NCBI GenBank assembly: GCA_016188045.1
Contig: JACPIM010000019.1
Coordinates: forward strand, 1 to 60,419
Direction of reading: 5' to 3'
Source: Candidatus Woesearchaeota archaeon
GTDB taxonomy: Archaea; Nanobdellota; Nanobdellia; SCGC-AAA011-G17; JACPIM01
DNA: 60,419 nucleotides
The position numbers were made by a program, and so were the translations under genes. The stretch's first letter is position 1. Each line of letters starts with the position of its first letter. Below are positions 50,909-60,410 of the stretch, piece by piece. The notes below the pieces were generated by a model that did not search any database, was not told where the DNA came from, and worked only from the letters and a program-made list of their open reading frames with translations.

Positions 50909-51296
50909 TTGTATTTTTTGCAAAATTGTAAACAAGAAAATACTTGCCGATATTATTTATGAGGATAAAGATACTTTGGCTTTCTTGGATATAAGCCCTG
51001 TTAATCCTGGACACTTATTAGTAATACCAAAAAAACATTATAAAATGATGATAGATACACCAGATGATATACTTGCTAGTGTTTTTGCTAGATCTAAAAG
51101 ACTTATGAAAACTTTACAAATTGCCACAAAGGCAGATTTTATAGCCGAGGCAGTAGTTGGTCTAGATGTCCCACATTTTCATGTTCATTTAGTACCGAGA
51201 TATTTTAATGATGGAATGGCAAATTTCTGGCCTACAAAGAAATATAAAGAAGGCGAAGCTAAAGAGATAGCTGAGAAAATCAAATCTTTAATATAG
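50898..51296 (+). CDS. HIT family nucleotide hydrolase
   Basis: 132 residues. C-I-F-C-K-I at the start (zinc-type HIT), V-N-P-G-H-L-L-V-I-P-K near 36-46 and the triad H-F-H-V-H-L-V-P-R near 94-102. It cleaves adenosine 5'-monophosphoramidates or similar dinucleotides. Confidence 0.94.
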   Translation: MENDCIFCKIVNKKILADIIYEDKDTLAFLDISPVNPGHLLVIPKKHYKMMIDTPDDILASVFARSKRLMKTLQIATKADFIAEAVVGLDVPHFHVHLVPRYFNDGMANFWPTKKYKEGEAKEIAEKIKSLI

Positions 51297-51352
51297 TAAT
51301 CACTTATTAAGTAAAAATTATTTTTATATAGTTTCAAAAAAATAAATTAAAC

Positions 51353-52027
51353 ATGCAAGCAACAGAGATATTAAATTTTATACTAGTATATTTAGAAGAA
51401 GATTTGATACCAAGATTCTTAAAAATAATAATCACTCCATGGTTGCATAAAGAAGCACTATGGCTTGTTATACCTTTAATTGTTATCTTATTTTTTATAG
51501 AAGCTTACTTTGGCAGAAATAAAACAGAGCAAATTGGATGGAATACTGCTTTTGGAAATGCTGTGTCTCTGTTTTGGATTAGTGTGTTATTATTTAAATT
51601 CCTGGTGGAAAATAACCTAGTAAACCAAACATTCTATTATACTCAGTTAAAGGGCTTGATTTTAGTTGGAATTTTGCTGACTTGGAGTTTAATTTTGTTG
51701 GTTTCAGATTATTTTCACGCTTTATCGAAGAAAATTGCTTTTTTGATTTCGTCAGTAATACCAGTTAATGTAACTGCTTATATTTTTATATCAATCATAG
51801 TTGGCAAAATTCCAATTGACAAAACAACAATACTGGCTAGTATATTATTGTTTATTGTAACTATTTTGTTTTTTACTTTATTTAAACTTATGATATCACC
51901 ATCACAAACTGCTGAAAGAATAATAGAAAAGAAAAAAAGAAAAGAAAGATTAATAAGGGCTCGTAAAAAAGAAGAAAGGAGAAAGAAAATACAAGAATTA
52001 AAGAGCAAAATATTGAGAAAAATCTAA
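51353..52027 (+). CDS. Polytopic membrane protein with a basic tail
   Basis: 224 residues, about five TMs between 35 and 190, then a Lys/Arg-rich coiled tail (about 193-224). N-terminal amphipathic segment E-E-D-L-I-P-R-F-L-K. No family recognised. It precedes the transglutaminase-like surface protein on the same strand. Confidence 0.55.
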   Translation: MQATEILNFILVYLEEDLIPRFLKIIITPWLHKEALWLVIPLIVILFFIEAYFGRNKTEQIGWNTAFGNAVSLFWISVLLFKFLVENNLVNQTFYYTQLKGLILVGILLTWSLILLVSDYFHALSKKIAFLISSVIPVNVTAYIFISIIVGKIPIDKTTILASILLFIVTILFFTLFKLMISPSQTAERIIEKKKRKERLIRARKKEERRKKIQELKSKILRKI

Positions 52028-52063
52028 AGAAAAATTAATAAATTGGTATATTTTAACCTATGT

Positions 52064-53974
52064 ATGAAAAAGAGGTTTTTACTAATACTTATTTTAATAA
52101 TATCTTTTCTTTCTGTTAATGCTGAAAATTATGATAATGTAAAAGAAACACAATTAAGATTTACAATAGGTTCTTATCTGAACGCTGTTGAATCTGGAAA
52201 TAATCCTAATTTAGAGAGATTAGAGGTTTTTTTGAAATTATATCCTAAAGAAGATTTTAGGCAGAAAATTGTTGATTTTAAAATTAAATCTAATCCGAAA
52301 GCTGAAACTAATCTAAATAAAGTTGTTTATTATAAATGGAATACGGTTAGCAATAAGTATGAATATAGTGTTGATTCTGAGGTTAATGTCAAAAATGTAT
52401 TTAATAGCATGAAATCACAGGTTAAGTTTCCCTTTACTAATGATTTAGGGATGGATGAATTTTTAGGTGAGACTGAGTTTATTGATATAAATGAGGAGAT
52501 AAGAGAAAAAACTAATGAGATTATAACTGGAGAAAGTGATTATTATGTTGCTGTTTATAAAATTGGCGAGTGGGTCAGGCAAAATGTGAAGTATGACTTA
52601 AGCACTTTAACTGCTGAAACTGTGCAAAAATCAAGCTGGGTATTGAAAAATAGGAAAGGTGTTTGTGATGAAATAACTAATTTATTTATTTCCATGTTAA
52701 GAAGCGTTGGTATACCTGCTAGGTTTGTTACAGGGACCGTTTATACAGAAGCTGTTGGTGGTTTTGGAAATCATGGGTGGGCAGAGGTTTATTTTCCTAA
52801 CATAGGCTGGGTTCCTTTTGATGTTACTTTTGGGCAATATGGTTGGGTTGATCCTACTCATTTAAAATTAGCTGAAACATCTGACTCTGGAGAAAGCAGT
52901 GTTGATTATAAATGGCTTAGTAGTAATATTGAAATTAAACCAGCACATCTGAAGCTGGATACAAAAATAAAAAATAACGGGGAGAAATATAATAATTTAG
53001 TAAAGGTAAGTATATTGCCTTTAGAAAAAATGTTTAGATTTGGAAGTTATCTGCCTATTTTAATTAATGTTCAGAATTTACAGGATTACTATTTAACTAC
53101 GAGGGTAAGCTTAACTAAAGGTCCTAGTCAAGTTGAAGGCGATAACAGTAAAATTGTTTTATTAAAACCCAAAGAGGCAAAAACAGTTTATTGGCTGATG
53201 AAGTTACCTAGTGATTTAGAGGAAGATTTACTTTATAGTTCTATTATTGAAGTTATAGAAACTTTTGGAGATAAAGATGTAGTTACTATTGCTTATTCTA
53301 ATGATGGGAAATATTATGGTTTAGATGAACTAAACAAGATAGTTAGAGGAATAGAAGAAGAGGAGAATAAAGAATTCTTTTTTGATCTATATATAGAGTG
53401 TGATGAAGATAGTAATGAATACAAAACAGGGGATAAAATAAAAGTAAAATGCTTGTTTAAAAATAATGGAAATACTAAGTTAAATAATATAAGAATCTGC
53501 TTTAATAATGAATGTAGCTTTGAAAATTTTGATATTAATGAGAAGAAAGAATATATTAAAGAAATTGATGCAATTGACAGCGTGATAGTTACTGCTGAGA
53601 ATAATGAATTAATCAGAAAAAAAGTTTTGAAACTTAATTATGTTAAAATTCCCAAGCTACTGATTACTAAAGTAAGGCCTGAAAAAGTTGATTATAATGT
53701 CAATACTGAGGTTATTTTTTCTTTAAGCTCTAGCATTAAAGCTTATAATATTGAAATTGACATTAAAGGATACAAGCCCTTATATATCGATGAGTTAGAT
53801 GGGGAAAAAGAGATTAGCTTGAATATTAATTCTAAAAATTTAAAGAATGGGTTAAAAATGGATATTAAATATAAAGATGAGAAAGGCAATGAATATAGTT
53901 ATGATTGGAATTATCCTTTTGTTGTTGAGAAAGTACCTTGGTATGTAAAGATTTTAGATATGGTTGGGTTTTAA
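52064..53974 (+). CDS. Exported transglutaminase-like protein
   Basis: 636 residues from the ATG at 52064 (M-K-K-R-F-L-L-I-L) with a signal peptide. The transglutaminase-like core has Cys in R-K-G-V-C-D-E-I-T near 196-204, His in G-N-H-G-W-A-E-V-Y near 233-241 and Asp in V-P-F-D-V-T near 249-254. C-terminal beta-rich Ig-like regions follow. It may be a surface peptidase or crosslinking enzyme. No C-terminal TM is seen. Confidence 0.83.
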   Translation: MKKRFLLILILIISFLSVNAENYDNVKETQLRFTIGSYLNAVESGNNPNLERLEVFLKLYPKEDFRQKIVDFKIKSNPKAETNLNKVVYYKWNTVSNKYEYSVDSEVNVKNVFNSMKSQVKFPFTNDLGMDEFLGETEFIDINEEIREKTNEIITGESDYYVAVYKIGEWVRQNVKYDLSTLTAETVQKSSWVLKNRKGVCDEITNLFISMLRSVGIPARFVTGTVYTEAVGGFGNHGWAEVYFPNIGWVPFDVTFGQYGWVDPTHLKLAETSDSGESSVDYKWLSSNIEIKPAHLKLDTKIKNNGEKYNNLVKVSILPLEKMFRFGSYLPILINVQNLQDYYLTTRVSLTKGPSQVEGDNSKIVLLKPKEAKTVYWLMKLPSDLEEDLLYSSIIEVIETFGDKDVVTIAYSNDGKYYGLDELNKIVRGIEEEENKEFFFDLYIECDEDSNEYKTGDKIKVKCLFKNNGNTKLNNIRICFNNECSFENFDINEKKEYIKEIDAIDSVIVTAENNELIRKKVLKLNYVKIPKLLITKVRPEKVDYNVNTEVIFSLSSSIKAYNIEIDIKGYKPLYIDELDGEKEISLNINSKNLKNGLKMDIKYKDEKGNEYSYDWNYPFVVEKVPWYVKILDMVGF

Positions 53975-54076
53975 ATTACTACTTTTACGAGATTAAAATA
54001 AAAACGATATATATATATTCTGTAATTAATACTATTTTAGTAATAATTTTAATAATTAAAAAAAGAAGGTGATTTG

Positions 54077-55576
54077 ATGGTTAAATGGGATGATAATAAA
54101 ATTATTCTACTTATTTTTGTTTTTATCCTTGGTTTGGTTTTGGTTGGTTCTTTTTGGAAACCAACAGGTAAAGTTTTTTTGGGAAATAGTGAATTTAGTT
54201 TGATTGTTGGTGGCGTTAATACTGCTTATGTTAATGATAAGACCATTACATTATTAAATCTAGGTGAAGGTGGTGCTGTATTAGTTGATGTTGACGGTAT
54301 AAGAGATACAATTAGTTCAGGATCAACTAATACTATTAATGGTTTAGAAGTTAGTAACATAGATACAAATTATAATGCTGATGTTAATAAAAGAAGTGCT
54401 ATTTTGAAAATTGTGCAGGTAAATTGTTTTGATTCTGATGGTGGATTGAATTATGATGTGAAAGGAAATGTTACATACAATGGTTTAGTTTACTATGATT
54501 ATTGTACTAGCGGCAGTAATCTTGCAGAGAGATATTGTTCTAATGGTGCTGTACAAACTACTTATTATAATTGTCCTGATTGGGTTTATGGCTTTTGTTA
54601 TGATGGGGCTTGTTTAGTAAATACAACAATGACTACAACTACTAGTACTGCTTTAACAACAACTACAACTATTTATGGTGATCCCTTTTCTACAACATCA
54701 ACCTCTTCTTCTACCTCAACAACAACAACTTTACCACAAAGTTGTATAGATAGTGATGGAAATAATATATACGTCAGTGGTTATATATACTTTGATCCGC
54801 ATAATGCAACAACTGGAACATATTATGATTACTGTTATTCAAATAACCAATATGTACAAGAATATGTATGTGGGATGGGATTAAATGGCGGATATTACAT
54901 ATCGGGTGGTGGTTATTATTGTCCTAATGGATGTGTTGCGGGAGCATGTGTGAATATTAATTCCACTATTAGTAGAAGTTTATTAGCTTTATATCCTTTT
55001 GATGATAGTAGTGGTTCTCGTGATTATAGTGGAAATAATAATCATGGAGATATCTATGGTGCAAGATTGGTATATAACGGTGGTGTTGAGTATGGTGCTT
55101 ATGCGTTTGATGGAAATAATGATTATATTAGGGTAAATAATAGTCTGGTTAGCAATCTTGATCAGTTAACTGTTCGTGCTTGGGTAAAAGCAAATTCTTC
55201 AAATACTAATAAAATGAGAATTTTTAGAGTTGGTGGAGGAAATATACTATATTTGGATAGAAGAAGCGATGAAAGGTTTGAAGTTACTTTGTATAATAAC
55301 TTAGGTGTACAGGGAAAGGTTACTTCTAGCATATATCCAGATACTTCTTGGCATAACTTGATTTTAACATATAATGGGCAACAGTTAAAATTGTTTGTTG
55401 ATGGGGCCGAGACAGGAAGTCCAGCAACCTTAAGCGGACCCATACAAATGGGCACTAATTTTAATATAGGATATAATAGCATTGATACATGGAATGGGAT
55501 TATTGATGAAGTTGCTGTTTGGAATAGGACCTTAACACAGCAAGAAATACAATACTTACAAAACAACTTTATGTAA
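54077..55576 (+). CDS. Membrane-anchored LamG surface protein
   Basis: 499 residues from the ATG at 54077; GGTGA lies 4 bases upstream (the TTG at 54074 is too close). TM at about 8-28, a Cys-containing region (about 115-180), a T/S-rich linker (about 183-225), a second Cys-rich repeat, then one LamG domain from about 305 to the end (Y-P-F-D-D near 312; I-D-E-V-A-V-W-N-R near 478). It is related in design to the protein at 1-3283. Confidence 0.82.
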   Translation: MVKWDDNKIILLIFVFILGLVLVGSFWKPTGKVFLGNSEFSLIVGGVNTAYVNDKTITLLNLGEGGAVLVDVDGIRDTISSGSTNTINGLEVSNIDTNYNADVNKRSAILKIVQVNCFDSDGGLNYDVKGNVTYNGLVYYDYCTSGSNLAERYCSNGAVQTTYYNCPDWVYGFCYDGACLVNTTMTTTTSTALTTTTTIYGDPFSTTSTSSSTSTTTTLPQSCIDSDGNNIYVSGYIYFDPHNATTGTYYDYCYSNNQYVQEYVCGMGLNGGYYISGGGYYCPNGCVAGACVNINSTISRSLLALYPFDDSSGSRDYSGNNNHGDIYGARLVYNGGVEYGAYAFDGNNDYIRVNNSLVSNLDQLTVRAWVKANSSNTNKMRIFRVGGGNILYLDRRSDERFEVTLYNNLGVQGKVTSSIYPDTSWHNLILTYNGQQLKLFVDGAETGSPATLSGPIQMGTNFNIGYNSIDTWNGIIDEVAVWNRTLTQQEIQYLQNNFM

Positions 55577-55605
55577 CTTTTTTCTTTTTTTATTATTTTT
55601 GAGAA

Positions 55606-57048
55606 TTAGTAAGATTTACCTATTCTTACAATGTATTCTGCTGGTTTTTTACACCAAATACAAGTACCTAAACTTTTAGGTTGATCAAATGGGATGTTTA
55701 ATGTTTTTGCTCCTTCTGTTTTTTCTTTAATGTAGTCTTCACATTCTACAGAATTGCACATAGGTGCTTCAGCTATTTTTTTATCTTTTATTGCTTTTTT
55801 TAATTCGTCTAATGTTTTTACTCTTACCAAGCTTTTTTCTACTATATTTTTAGAATTTTGATATAAACTATTTTGAATATTTTCTAGTATTTTTGGTATT
55901 TCTTTTGGTACTTCTGTTTCTTTTATTTGTGTTTTTGAAAGAGTATCTCTTCTTACTATAGTTACCTGTTTTTTTTCTAAATCTTTAGGTCCTATTTCAA
56001 TTCTGATTGGTACGCCTTTCAATTCCCATTCGTTATATTTCCAACCTGGTGTGTACCCTTCTCTGTCATCTAAAATCGGGTCGAATGCTTCTAGCTTTGA
56101 AAATATTTCTTTTGCTTTTTTTAGTATTTTATCTTTATTTTCTTTTATTATTATAGGAATTATTACTATTTTATTTGGAGCTAAATTTGGCGGTAAGACT
56201 AAACCGCGATCATCACTATGTATCGCTATTAAAACGCCAATCATTCTTGTTGTTATAGCCCAAGTATTTTGATAAGCGTATTTTATTTTTTCATCTTTAT
56301 CTAAAAATTTAATATCAAATGCTTTAGCAAAGTTTTGCCCATCATGATGCGAATCTGGGCCCTGGATTGCTTTCCCATTTGGTAAAACTAGTTCTGCTGT
56401 TAAAGTGTATTCTGCTCCTGCAAATTTTTCACTATTTGTTTTTTTACCCAAAAGAGCGTATAAAGCAAAATATTTTTCTAAAATCTCATTATACATATGT
56501 AAAATACCATAAACTTCTTTTTCAGCTTCTTCTTTTGTTGCAAAAACTGTATGTCCTTCATTCCATAAGAACTCGCGAGTTCTTAAAAAAGGAACTGAGT
56601 GCTTGAATTCCCATCTTACTACTGAATTCCATTGATTTATTTTTAATGGCAAATCTCTCCAAGAGCGTATCCATTTTGAGTAAGAATCATACATAATTGT
56701 TTCAGAAGTTGGTCTTACTGCTAATCTTTCTTCCATTTTTGTTGAGCCTGCTTCTGTTACCCATGCAACCTCTGGAGAAAATCCTTTAAAATTCTCTGCT
56801 TCTTTTTTTAGTAATCTTTCTGGTATAAATAAAGGAAAATAAGCGTTTTTAACTCCCATTTTTTTAATTCTTTCATCCACTGCTTCTTTTATTTTCTCCC
56901 AGATCGAATATGAATATGGTCTGAAAACTATGCAACCAGAAACAGCACTATAGTCCGCTAATTCTGCTTTCTGAATAACTTGAGTATACCATTCTGAGAA
57001 ATCTTCTGCTTTTTTTACTGTTAATCCTTGTTCTTTATTTGATTTCAT
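55606..57048 (-). CDS. proS: Prolyl-tRNA synthetase
   Basis: 480 residues from the ATG at 57048 (M-K-S-N-K-E-Q-G); the longer start at 57087 overlaps alaX more. Archaeal/eukaryotic-type ProRS: R-P-T-S-E-T motif 2 region, R-W-E-F-K-H, and a C-terminal zinc domain with C-N-S-V-E-C and C-I-W-C. It charges the tRNA-Pro at 44804. Confidence 0.95.
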   Translation of the reverse strand: MKSNKEQGLTVKKAEDFSEWYTQVIQKAELADYSAVSGCIVFRPYSYSIWEKIKEAVDERIKKMGVKNAYFPLFIPERLLKKEAENFKGFSPEVAWVTEAGSTKMEERLAVRPTSETIMYDSYSKWIRSWRDLPLKINQWNSVVRWEFKHSVPFLRTREFLWNEGHTVFATKEEAEKEVYGILHMYNEILEKYFALYALLGKKTNSEKFAGAEYTLTAELVLPNGKAIQGPDSHHDGQNFAKAFDIKFLDKDEKIKYAYQNTWAITTRMIGVLIAIHSDDRGLVLPPNLAPNKIVIIPIIIKENKDKILKKAKEIFSKLEAFDPILDDREGYTPGWKYNEWELKGVPIRIEIGPKDLEKKQVTIVRRDTLSKTQIKETEVPKEIPKILENIQNSLYQNSKNIVEKSLVRVKTLDELKKAIKDKKIAEAPMCNSVECEDYIKEKTEGAKTLNIPFDQPKSLGTCIWCKKPAEYIVRIGKSY

Positions 57049-57739
57049 AATACAGCCTTCTGTTATTTTTTCCTTTGTTTTCAGCATTTATAAATTCTAA
57101 TGTTCCTATTTCTTTAGTTGAATTAACATGGGTTCCGCCGTCTGCTTGAATATCGAAGTTACCTATTTTTACTAATCTTATATTTTCTATGAAATCCGGC
57201 AGTCCTTTGGCTAATTTTGAAACTTGTGGTATTTTAAAAGCCTCTTCTCTTGTGGTAAATGAAATTGTTATAGGTAACTCTTGTTGAATTATTTGATTTG
57301 CTTCTTCTATGTAGTGTTTAAATTTTTCCTTATCAAAATTTTCTAAAGAAAAATCAATTCTTATCTTATTTATGTCTAACTGATTTCCTGTTATTAATGC
57401 TCCTGTATTCCTATGAATAATTTCAGAAACTATATGGGCTGAGGTATGAGCTTTCATTAAACTATATCTTCTTTCCCAATCAATAATGCCTTTTACTTTA
57501 TCTCCCTGTTTTAAACCTGGTTTGTCTACTTCATGAGAAATATCTTGGCTTAGTTTTTTTACAAATATGACGTTGTAAATTTGATTGTCTTTAATCAGTT
57601 TTCCTGTGTCGTGTGGTTGACCACCGCTGTTAGGGTAAAAAACAGTTTTATCTAGGATTATGAAATTTCCCTCTACTTTAAGAACTGTTGTTTTAAATTC
57701 TTTCAAGTAATGGTCCTTTAAATAAAGTACTTCTGTCAT
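57035..57739 (-). CDS. alaX: AlaX-type trans-editing protein
   Basis: 234 residues. H-T-S-A-H near 97-101 is the H-x3-H zinc motif; the second zinc motif appears as Q-A-D-G-G-T-H near 201-207 with Gln in place of the usual Cys. N-S-G-G-Q-P-H-D-T-G near 37-46 is intact. It clears mischarged Ser- or Gly-tRNA-Ala. Operon with proS, overlap 14 bases. Confidence 0.9.
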   Translation of the reverse strand: MTEVLYLKDHYLKEFKTTVLKVEGNFIILDKTVFYPNSGGQPHDTGKLIKDNQIYNVIFVKKLSQDISHEVDKPGLKQGDKVKGIIDWERRYSLMKAHTSAHIVSEIIHRNTGALITGNQLDINKIRIDFSLENFDKEKFKHYIEEANQIIQQELPITISFTTREEAFKIPQVSKLAKGLPDFIENIRLVKIGNFDIQADGGTHVNSTKEIGTLEFINAENKGKNNRRLYYEIK

Positions 57740-57794
57740 AATGAAATAAGTAGAAATTGTTTATTTAAGGTTTTTGGGGTTTAATAGAAAGATT

Positions 57795-57810
57795 TATATA
57801 TTAATATATA
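57795..57810. promoter_or_regulatory. A/T palindrome upstream of the fourth TA pair
   Basis: TATATATTAATATATA is a perfect 16-bp palindrome 15 bases before the ATG at 57826. Its A/T-only content makes chance likely, but the position matches the palindromes of the other modules. Confidence 0.35.
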
Positions 57811-57825
57811 CTTTTATATAAAATT

Positions 57826-58092
57826 ATGGATATTAAAATAAATATCAATTTTAGATCATTGGGTTTTTGGAAAGATTCACCAAAAAGAGCCGAACATATT
57901 TTTGATAGAATGAAATTAAGAGGTATAGGGGTTGAACAAATAAAGGAAGCAATAAGACGTGGTGCCAAAACAATCAGAAAAGATGGCTCAATAGTAACAG
58001 AGTATAGATGGTTTAAAGTGGCATATAGGGAAATTAAATTTAAAGAAATAAGAAAAATATATCCAATAACCGTTATGGAGGTTTTAAGATGA
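57826..58092 (+). CDS. Small DUF4258-like toxin candidate
   Basis: 88 residues. F-S/D-R-M-K-L-R-G-I-G-V-E-Q-I-K-E-A-I-R-R-G at about 27-46 and V-A-Y-R-E-I-K-F near 65-72 resemble DUF4258/BrnT-like RNase toxins. Toxin precedes antitoxin here, as usual for YgiT-type pairs. Overlaps the next gene by ATGA. Confidence 0.65.
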   Translation: MDIKININFRSLGFWKDSPKRAEHIFDRMKLRGIGVEQIKEAIRRGAKTIRKDGSIVTEYRWFKVAYREIKFKEIRKIYPITVMEVLR

Positions 58093-58430
58093 TAAAAAAA
58101 TATAATTATCCGTGTCCTTGTGGCGGAGAAATAAAATGGAAAAAAGAAAAAGTAATACAAGAAGGGATAGATTGTGGTATTTTAGATATTGAATATTGTG
58201 AAAGTTGTGGTGAAGAATATTTGCCAGAGGAGAGTATGCTGGTAGTAGAAAATAAACTTAGAGAAGCAAACTTGTGGGGTGTAGAAAGGAAAGAAATTAA
58301 ATTTTGGAAAACTGGAAAAGCGATAACTATGAGGCTTCCAGTTGAGATAGTTAAGAAACTACAATTAGATAATATAAAAAAGGGATATGTTTACCAAGAA
58401 GGTAATCGTAAATTAGCTATTGAATTTTAG
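58089..58430 (+). CDS. YgiT-type zinc finger/AbrB fusion antitoxin
   Basis: 113 residues. Zinc ribbon C-P-C-G-G near 9-13 and C-E-S-C-G-E-E-Y near 37-44 (YgiT/MqsA type), then an AbrB-like hairpin (G-K-A-I-T-M-R-L-P-V-E-I-V-K-K-L). MqsA normally has a C-terminal HTH, so the DNA-binding part differs here. Confidence 0.75.
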   Translation: MIKKYNYPCPCGGEIKWKKEKVIQEGIDCGILDIEYCESCGEEYLPEESMLVVENKLREANLWGVERKEIKFWKTGKAITMRLPVEIVKKLQLDNIKKGYVYQEGNRKLAIEF

Positions 58431-58494
58431 TATTAGTTATTACACTTTTTTTTGGAGAAAAATTAATAAATTATTAAGTTTTGTTAAATTTTAG

Positions 58495-58986
58495 ATGGAA
58501 TCTTTAATTGTGGGCTTAGATCCTGGGGCTACTGTTGGTTATGCTATTTTAGATTTAAATGGCGGTTTAATTGATGTTGGTTCTTTTAAAGGAAGTCTAG
58601 ACCAAGCAGTTAAGATAATAAGCAATAAAGGCAAAGTTATCATAATTGGGACCGATGTAATGAATACTCCAAAATTTATTCAGAAATTTTCAGCTAGAAT
58701 AAATGCTAAGGTAATTGTACCCGAAAGGGATTTACTTTATATTCAGAAGAAGAAAATGACTAAAGAATATTTGAAAGAAAAGGAATTAAAGTTAAAAAAT
58801 AAACATGAAATGGATGCTTTGGCTTCTGCTTTGTTTGCTTATAAAAGTTTTAAAGGATTATTTAATAAGATTGATAACGAAATAAACAATGAAGAGATTT
58901 CCAACAGAGTTAAGAAATTAGTGTTGGTTGAGCAAATTCCTATTAAAAAGGCTTTGAGTAAATTATTACTTTCTAATCTGCATTAG
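58495..58986 (+). CDS. DUF460 RNase H-like protein (short form)
   Basis: 163 residues. I-V-G-L-D-P-G-A-T-V-G-Y-A near 5-17 is the RNase H-fold acidic strand, with G-T-D-V near 52 and K-H-E-M-D-A-L-A-S-A near 102-111 as the other carboxylates. DUF460 proteins in other archaea are much longer (>600). The start at 58495 follows GTTAAATTTTAG. Confidence 0.75.
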   Translation: MESLIVGLDPGATVGYAILDLNGGLIDVGSFKGSLDQAVKIISNKGKVIIIGTDVMNTPKFIQKFSARINAKVIVPERDLLYIQKKKMTKEYLKEKELKLKNKHEMDALASALFAYKSFKGLFNKIDNEINNEEISNRVKKLVLVEQIPIKKALSKLLLSNLH

Positions 58987-59069
58987 GAATGTTTTTAAAT
59001 ATAAGTCTAGGTATATATTTTATGAGGTGGTTTAGAATACTTTTTTGGAAACTTTTTCTATTAATTATC

Positions 59070-59378
59070 ATGGAGAATAGGCTATACAATCAAATAGTTA
59101 ATATTGATCTAAAACCAAAAAGCGAGTCTTGGATAAAGAATAGGACTAAAAAATTAATTAGATTTGCTAAATCTTCAACTGAATATTATGGAAATTATAA
59201 AGGCATAATAACAGATAGGACTTCCTTTAAAGAAGCAGCAGTTAATATGTTGTCTGATAAGTATAGAAATAATTTTAGAAATTATAATATTAAATTAAAT
59301 TCTAGTTTGTCAATTTCGTTTGGTTCATTTATTGAAGGATTCCCTTCTTCTATTTCACATAAAATAAATGCCAGATGA
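59070..59378 (+). CDS. Hypothetical protein convergent with NUDIX
   Basis: 102 residues from the ATG at 59070; starts at 59022 or 58989 would add a hydrophobic N-terminus. Contains W-I-K-N-R-T-K-K-L-I-R-F and K-Y-R-N-N-F-R-N-Y, helical and basic. Its last 97 bases overlap the opposite-strand NUDIX gene, so the true end is in doubt. No family recognised. Confidence 0.4.
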   Translation: MENRLYNQIVNIDLKPKSESWIKNRTKKLIRFAKSSTEYYGNYKGIITDRTSFKEAAVNMLSDKYRNNFRNYNIKLNSSLSISFGSFIEGFPSSISHKINAR

Positions 59379-59608
59379 ACTGAAAATTCTGGTAAATTGC
59401 AATTAGCCATTATTTTCTTGGTTTTAATTTTAACATTTAACTCTTCTTTAGCTTCTCTTATTGCTGTTTTATGAATTTCTTCATTATTTTCTACTGTTCC
59501 TGATGGAAAAGACCAAGCACCAGGAAGAGTTTTCTTTTTCATAGATCTTTTAATAAAAAGAATTTCGTTATTTTTATTTTTTATAACTAAAGCAACGTGG
59601 GTTTTCAT
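59282..59608 (-). CDS. NUDIX hydrolase, short at the C-terminus
   Basis: 108 residues. The NUDIX box (G-T-V-E-N-N-E-E...R-E-A-K-E-E-L-N-V) is at about 37-59. The protein stops at E-F-N-L-I-L, where relatives continue for 20-40 residues, so it may be truncated. It starts by ATGA overlap with the protease gene. Confidence 0.75.
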   Translation of the reverse strand: MKTHVALVIKNKNNEILFIKRSMKKKTLPGAWSFPSGTVENNEEIHKTAIREAKEELNVKIKTKKIMANCNLPEFSVHLAFILCEIEEGNPSINEPNEIDKLEFNLIL

Positions 59609-60351
59609 TGTGTTTGATTTTGTTGTGCTTGTTGTTCTTCTAATTTCTGGAATATTTCTTCTGTAACGTCTTTTACGAGATTTGATTCTATTGCAAATCC
59701 TAAAGACTCAAAACCGCCGATTTTAAAATTGTTAATACCAATAATTTCCTTTTTAATGTTTATTAAAGGGCCACCAGAATTACCTGGATTTATTGGAACA
59801 TCTGTTTGAATATACTCGTTGTCCTCATTTCTAACTTTTCTATGAACTGCAGAAACAATACCTTCTGTTACTGAAAAATCCAAACCTGCCGGGTTACCAA
59901 CAGCAATAACTCTTTGACCTGGTTTTACATCATCTGAGTCGCCAAACTTTAGATAATCTAAATCATCAGCATCTATCTTTAATAATGCAATATCTGTTGT
60001 TTTAGAGTAACCTATGAGTTTTGCGCTATATACTTCTTTATCAGATGATATAACCCTAATTCTTCTTGCGTCTTCTAAAACATGAACATTTGTTACAATA
60101 TAACCATCACTTTTTATTATGACTCCTGAGCCTTGTGAAACATCCGTAATTACTGAAACTACTGATTTGGTTACATCTTCTATAATACCTGTGAAATCCT
60201 GGCTTTTAACTTGGATGTTTGAGACATCATTTTTTAATTCTGATAATTGAAATGAACTTTCTTCTATAAGAGAGGATATATTTTTTATGATTTCTCCGAG
60301 CAAGAACACTTCAGGGTTTAGAACCCTGAGATGAATTGCGAGTTCTTGCAT
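59605..60351 (-). CDS. HtrA/DegP-like serine protease, N-terminus disrupted
   Basis: 248 residues from the ATG at 60351 (a TTG at 60369 extends it). Trypsin-like triad: H in V-T-N-V-H-V-L, D in T-D-I-A-L-L-K and S in G-N-S-G-G-P-L. No PDZ follows. Relatives have a signal/TM before the coiled-coil stretch (about 20-55), which is missing here. The first ~17 codons lie in hairpin DNA resembling a transposon end, so the native start is probably lost. Confidence 0.78.
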   Translation of the reverse strand: MQELAIHLRVLNPEVFLLGEIIKNISSLIEESSFQLSELKNDVSNIQVKSQDFTGIIEDVTKSVVSVITDVSQGSGVIIKSDGYIVTNVHVLEDARRIRVISSDKEVYSAKLIGYSKTTDIALLKIDADDLDYLKFGDSDDVKPGQRVIAVGNPAGLDFSVTEGIVSAVHRKVRNEDNEYIQTDVPINPGNSGGPLINIKKEIIGINNFKIGGFESLGFAIESNLVKDVTEEIFQKLEEQQAQQNQTQ

Positions 60352-60410
60352 TTTAAGAAGCAGTTTCAATTTGGAAGGTGAAAACTGCTAAAAAGAGCTA
60401 GTTCTTCTTA
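60300..60410 (-). mobile_element. Candidate IS200/IS605 right end with structured RNA-like hairpins
   Basis: Nested inverted repeats: GCAAGAAC (60300-60307) with GTTCTTGC (60342-60349) around TCAGGGTT/AACCCTGA (60311-60329); and TAAGAAG (60354-60360) with CTTCTTA (60404-60410) around GCAGTTT/AAACTGC (60360-60388). In the minus strand the GCAAGAACTCGCAATTCATC context with a short hairpin before a G-T-T-C-T-T-G-C end is like the 3' end of tnpB-bearing IS605 elements, whose RNA acts as an omega RNA. The transposase would lie beyond the right edge. Confidence 0.45.

Noticed and set aside
54650..54750. ACA/ACT-rich stretch as a tandem DNA repeat
   Set aside because: It is simply the coding of the T/S-rich linker in the LamG protein, with irregular units.
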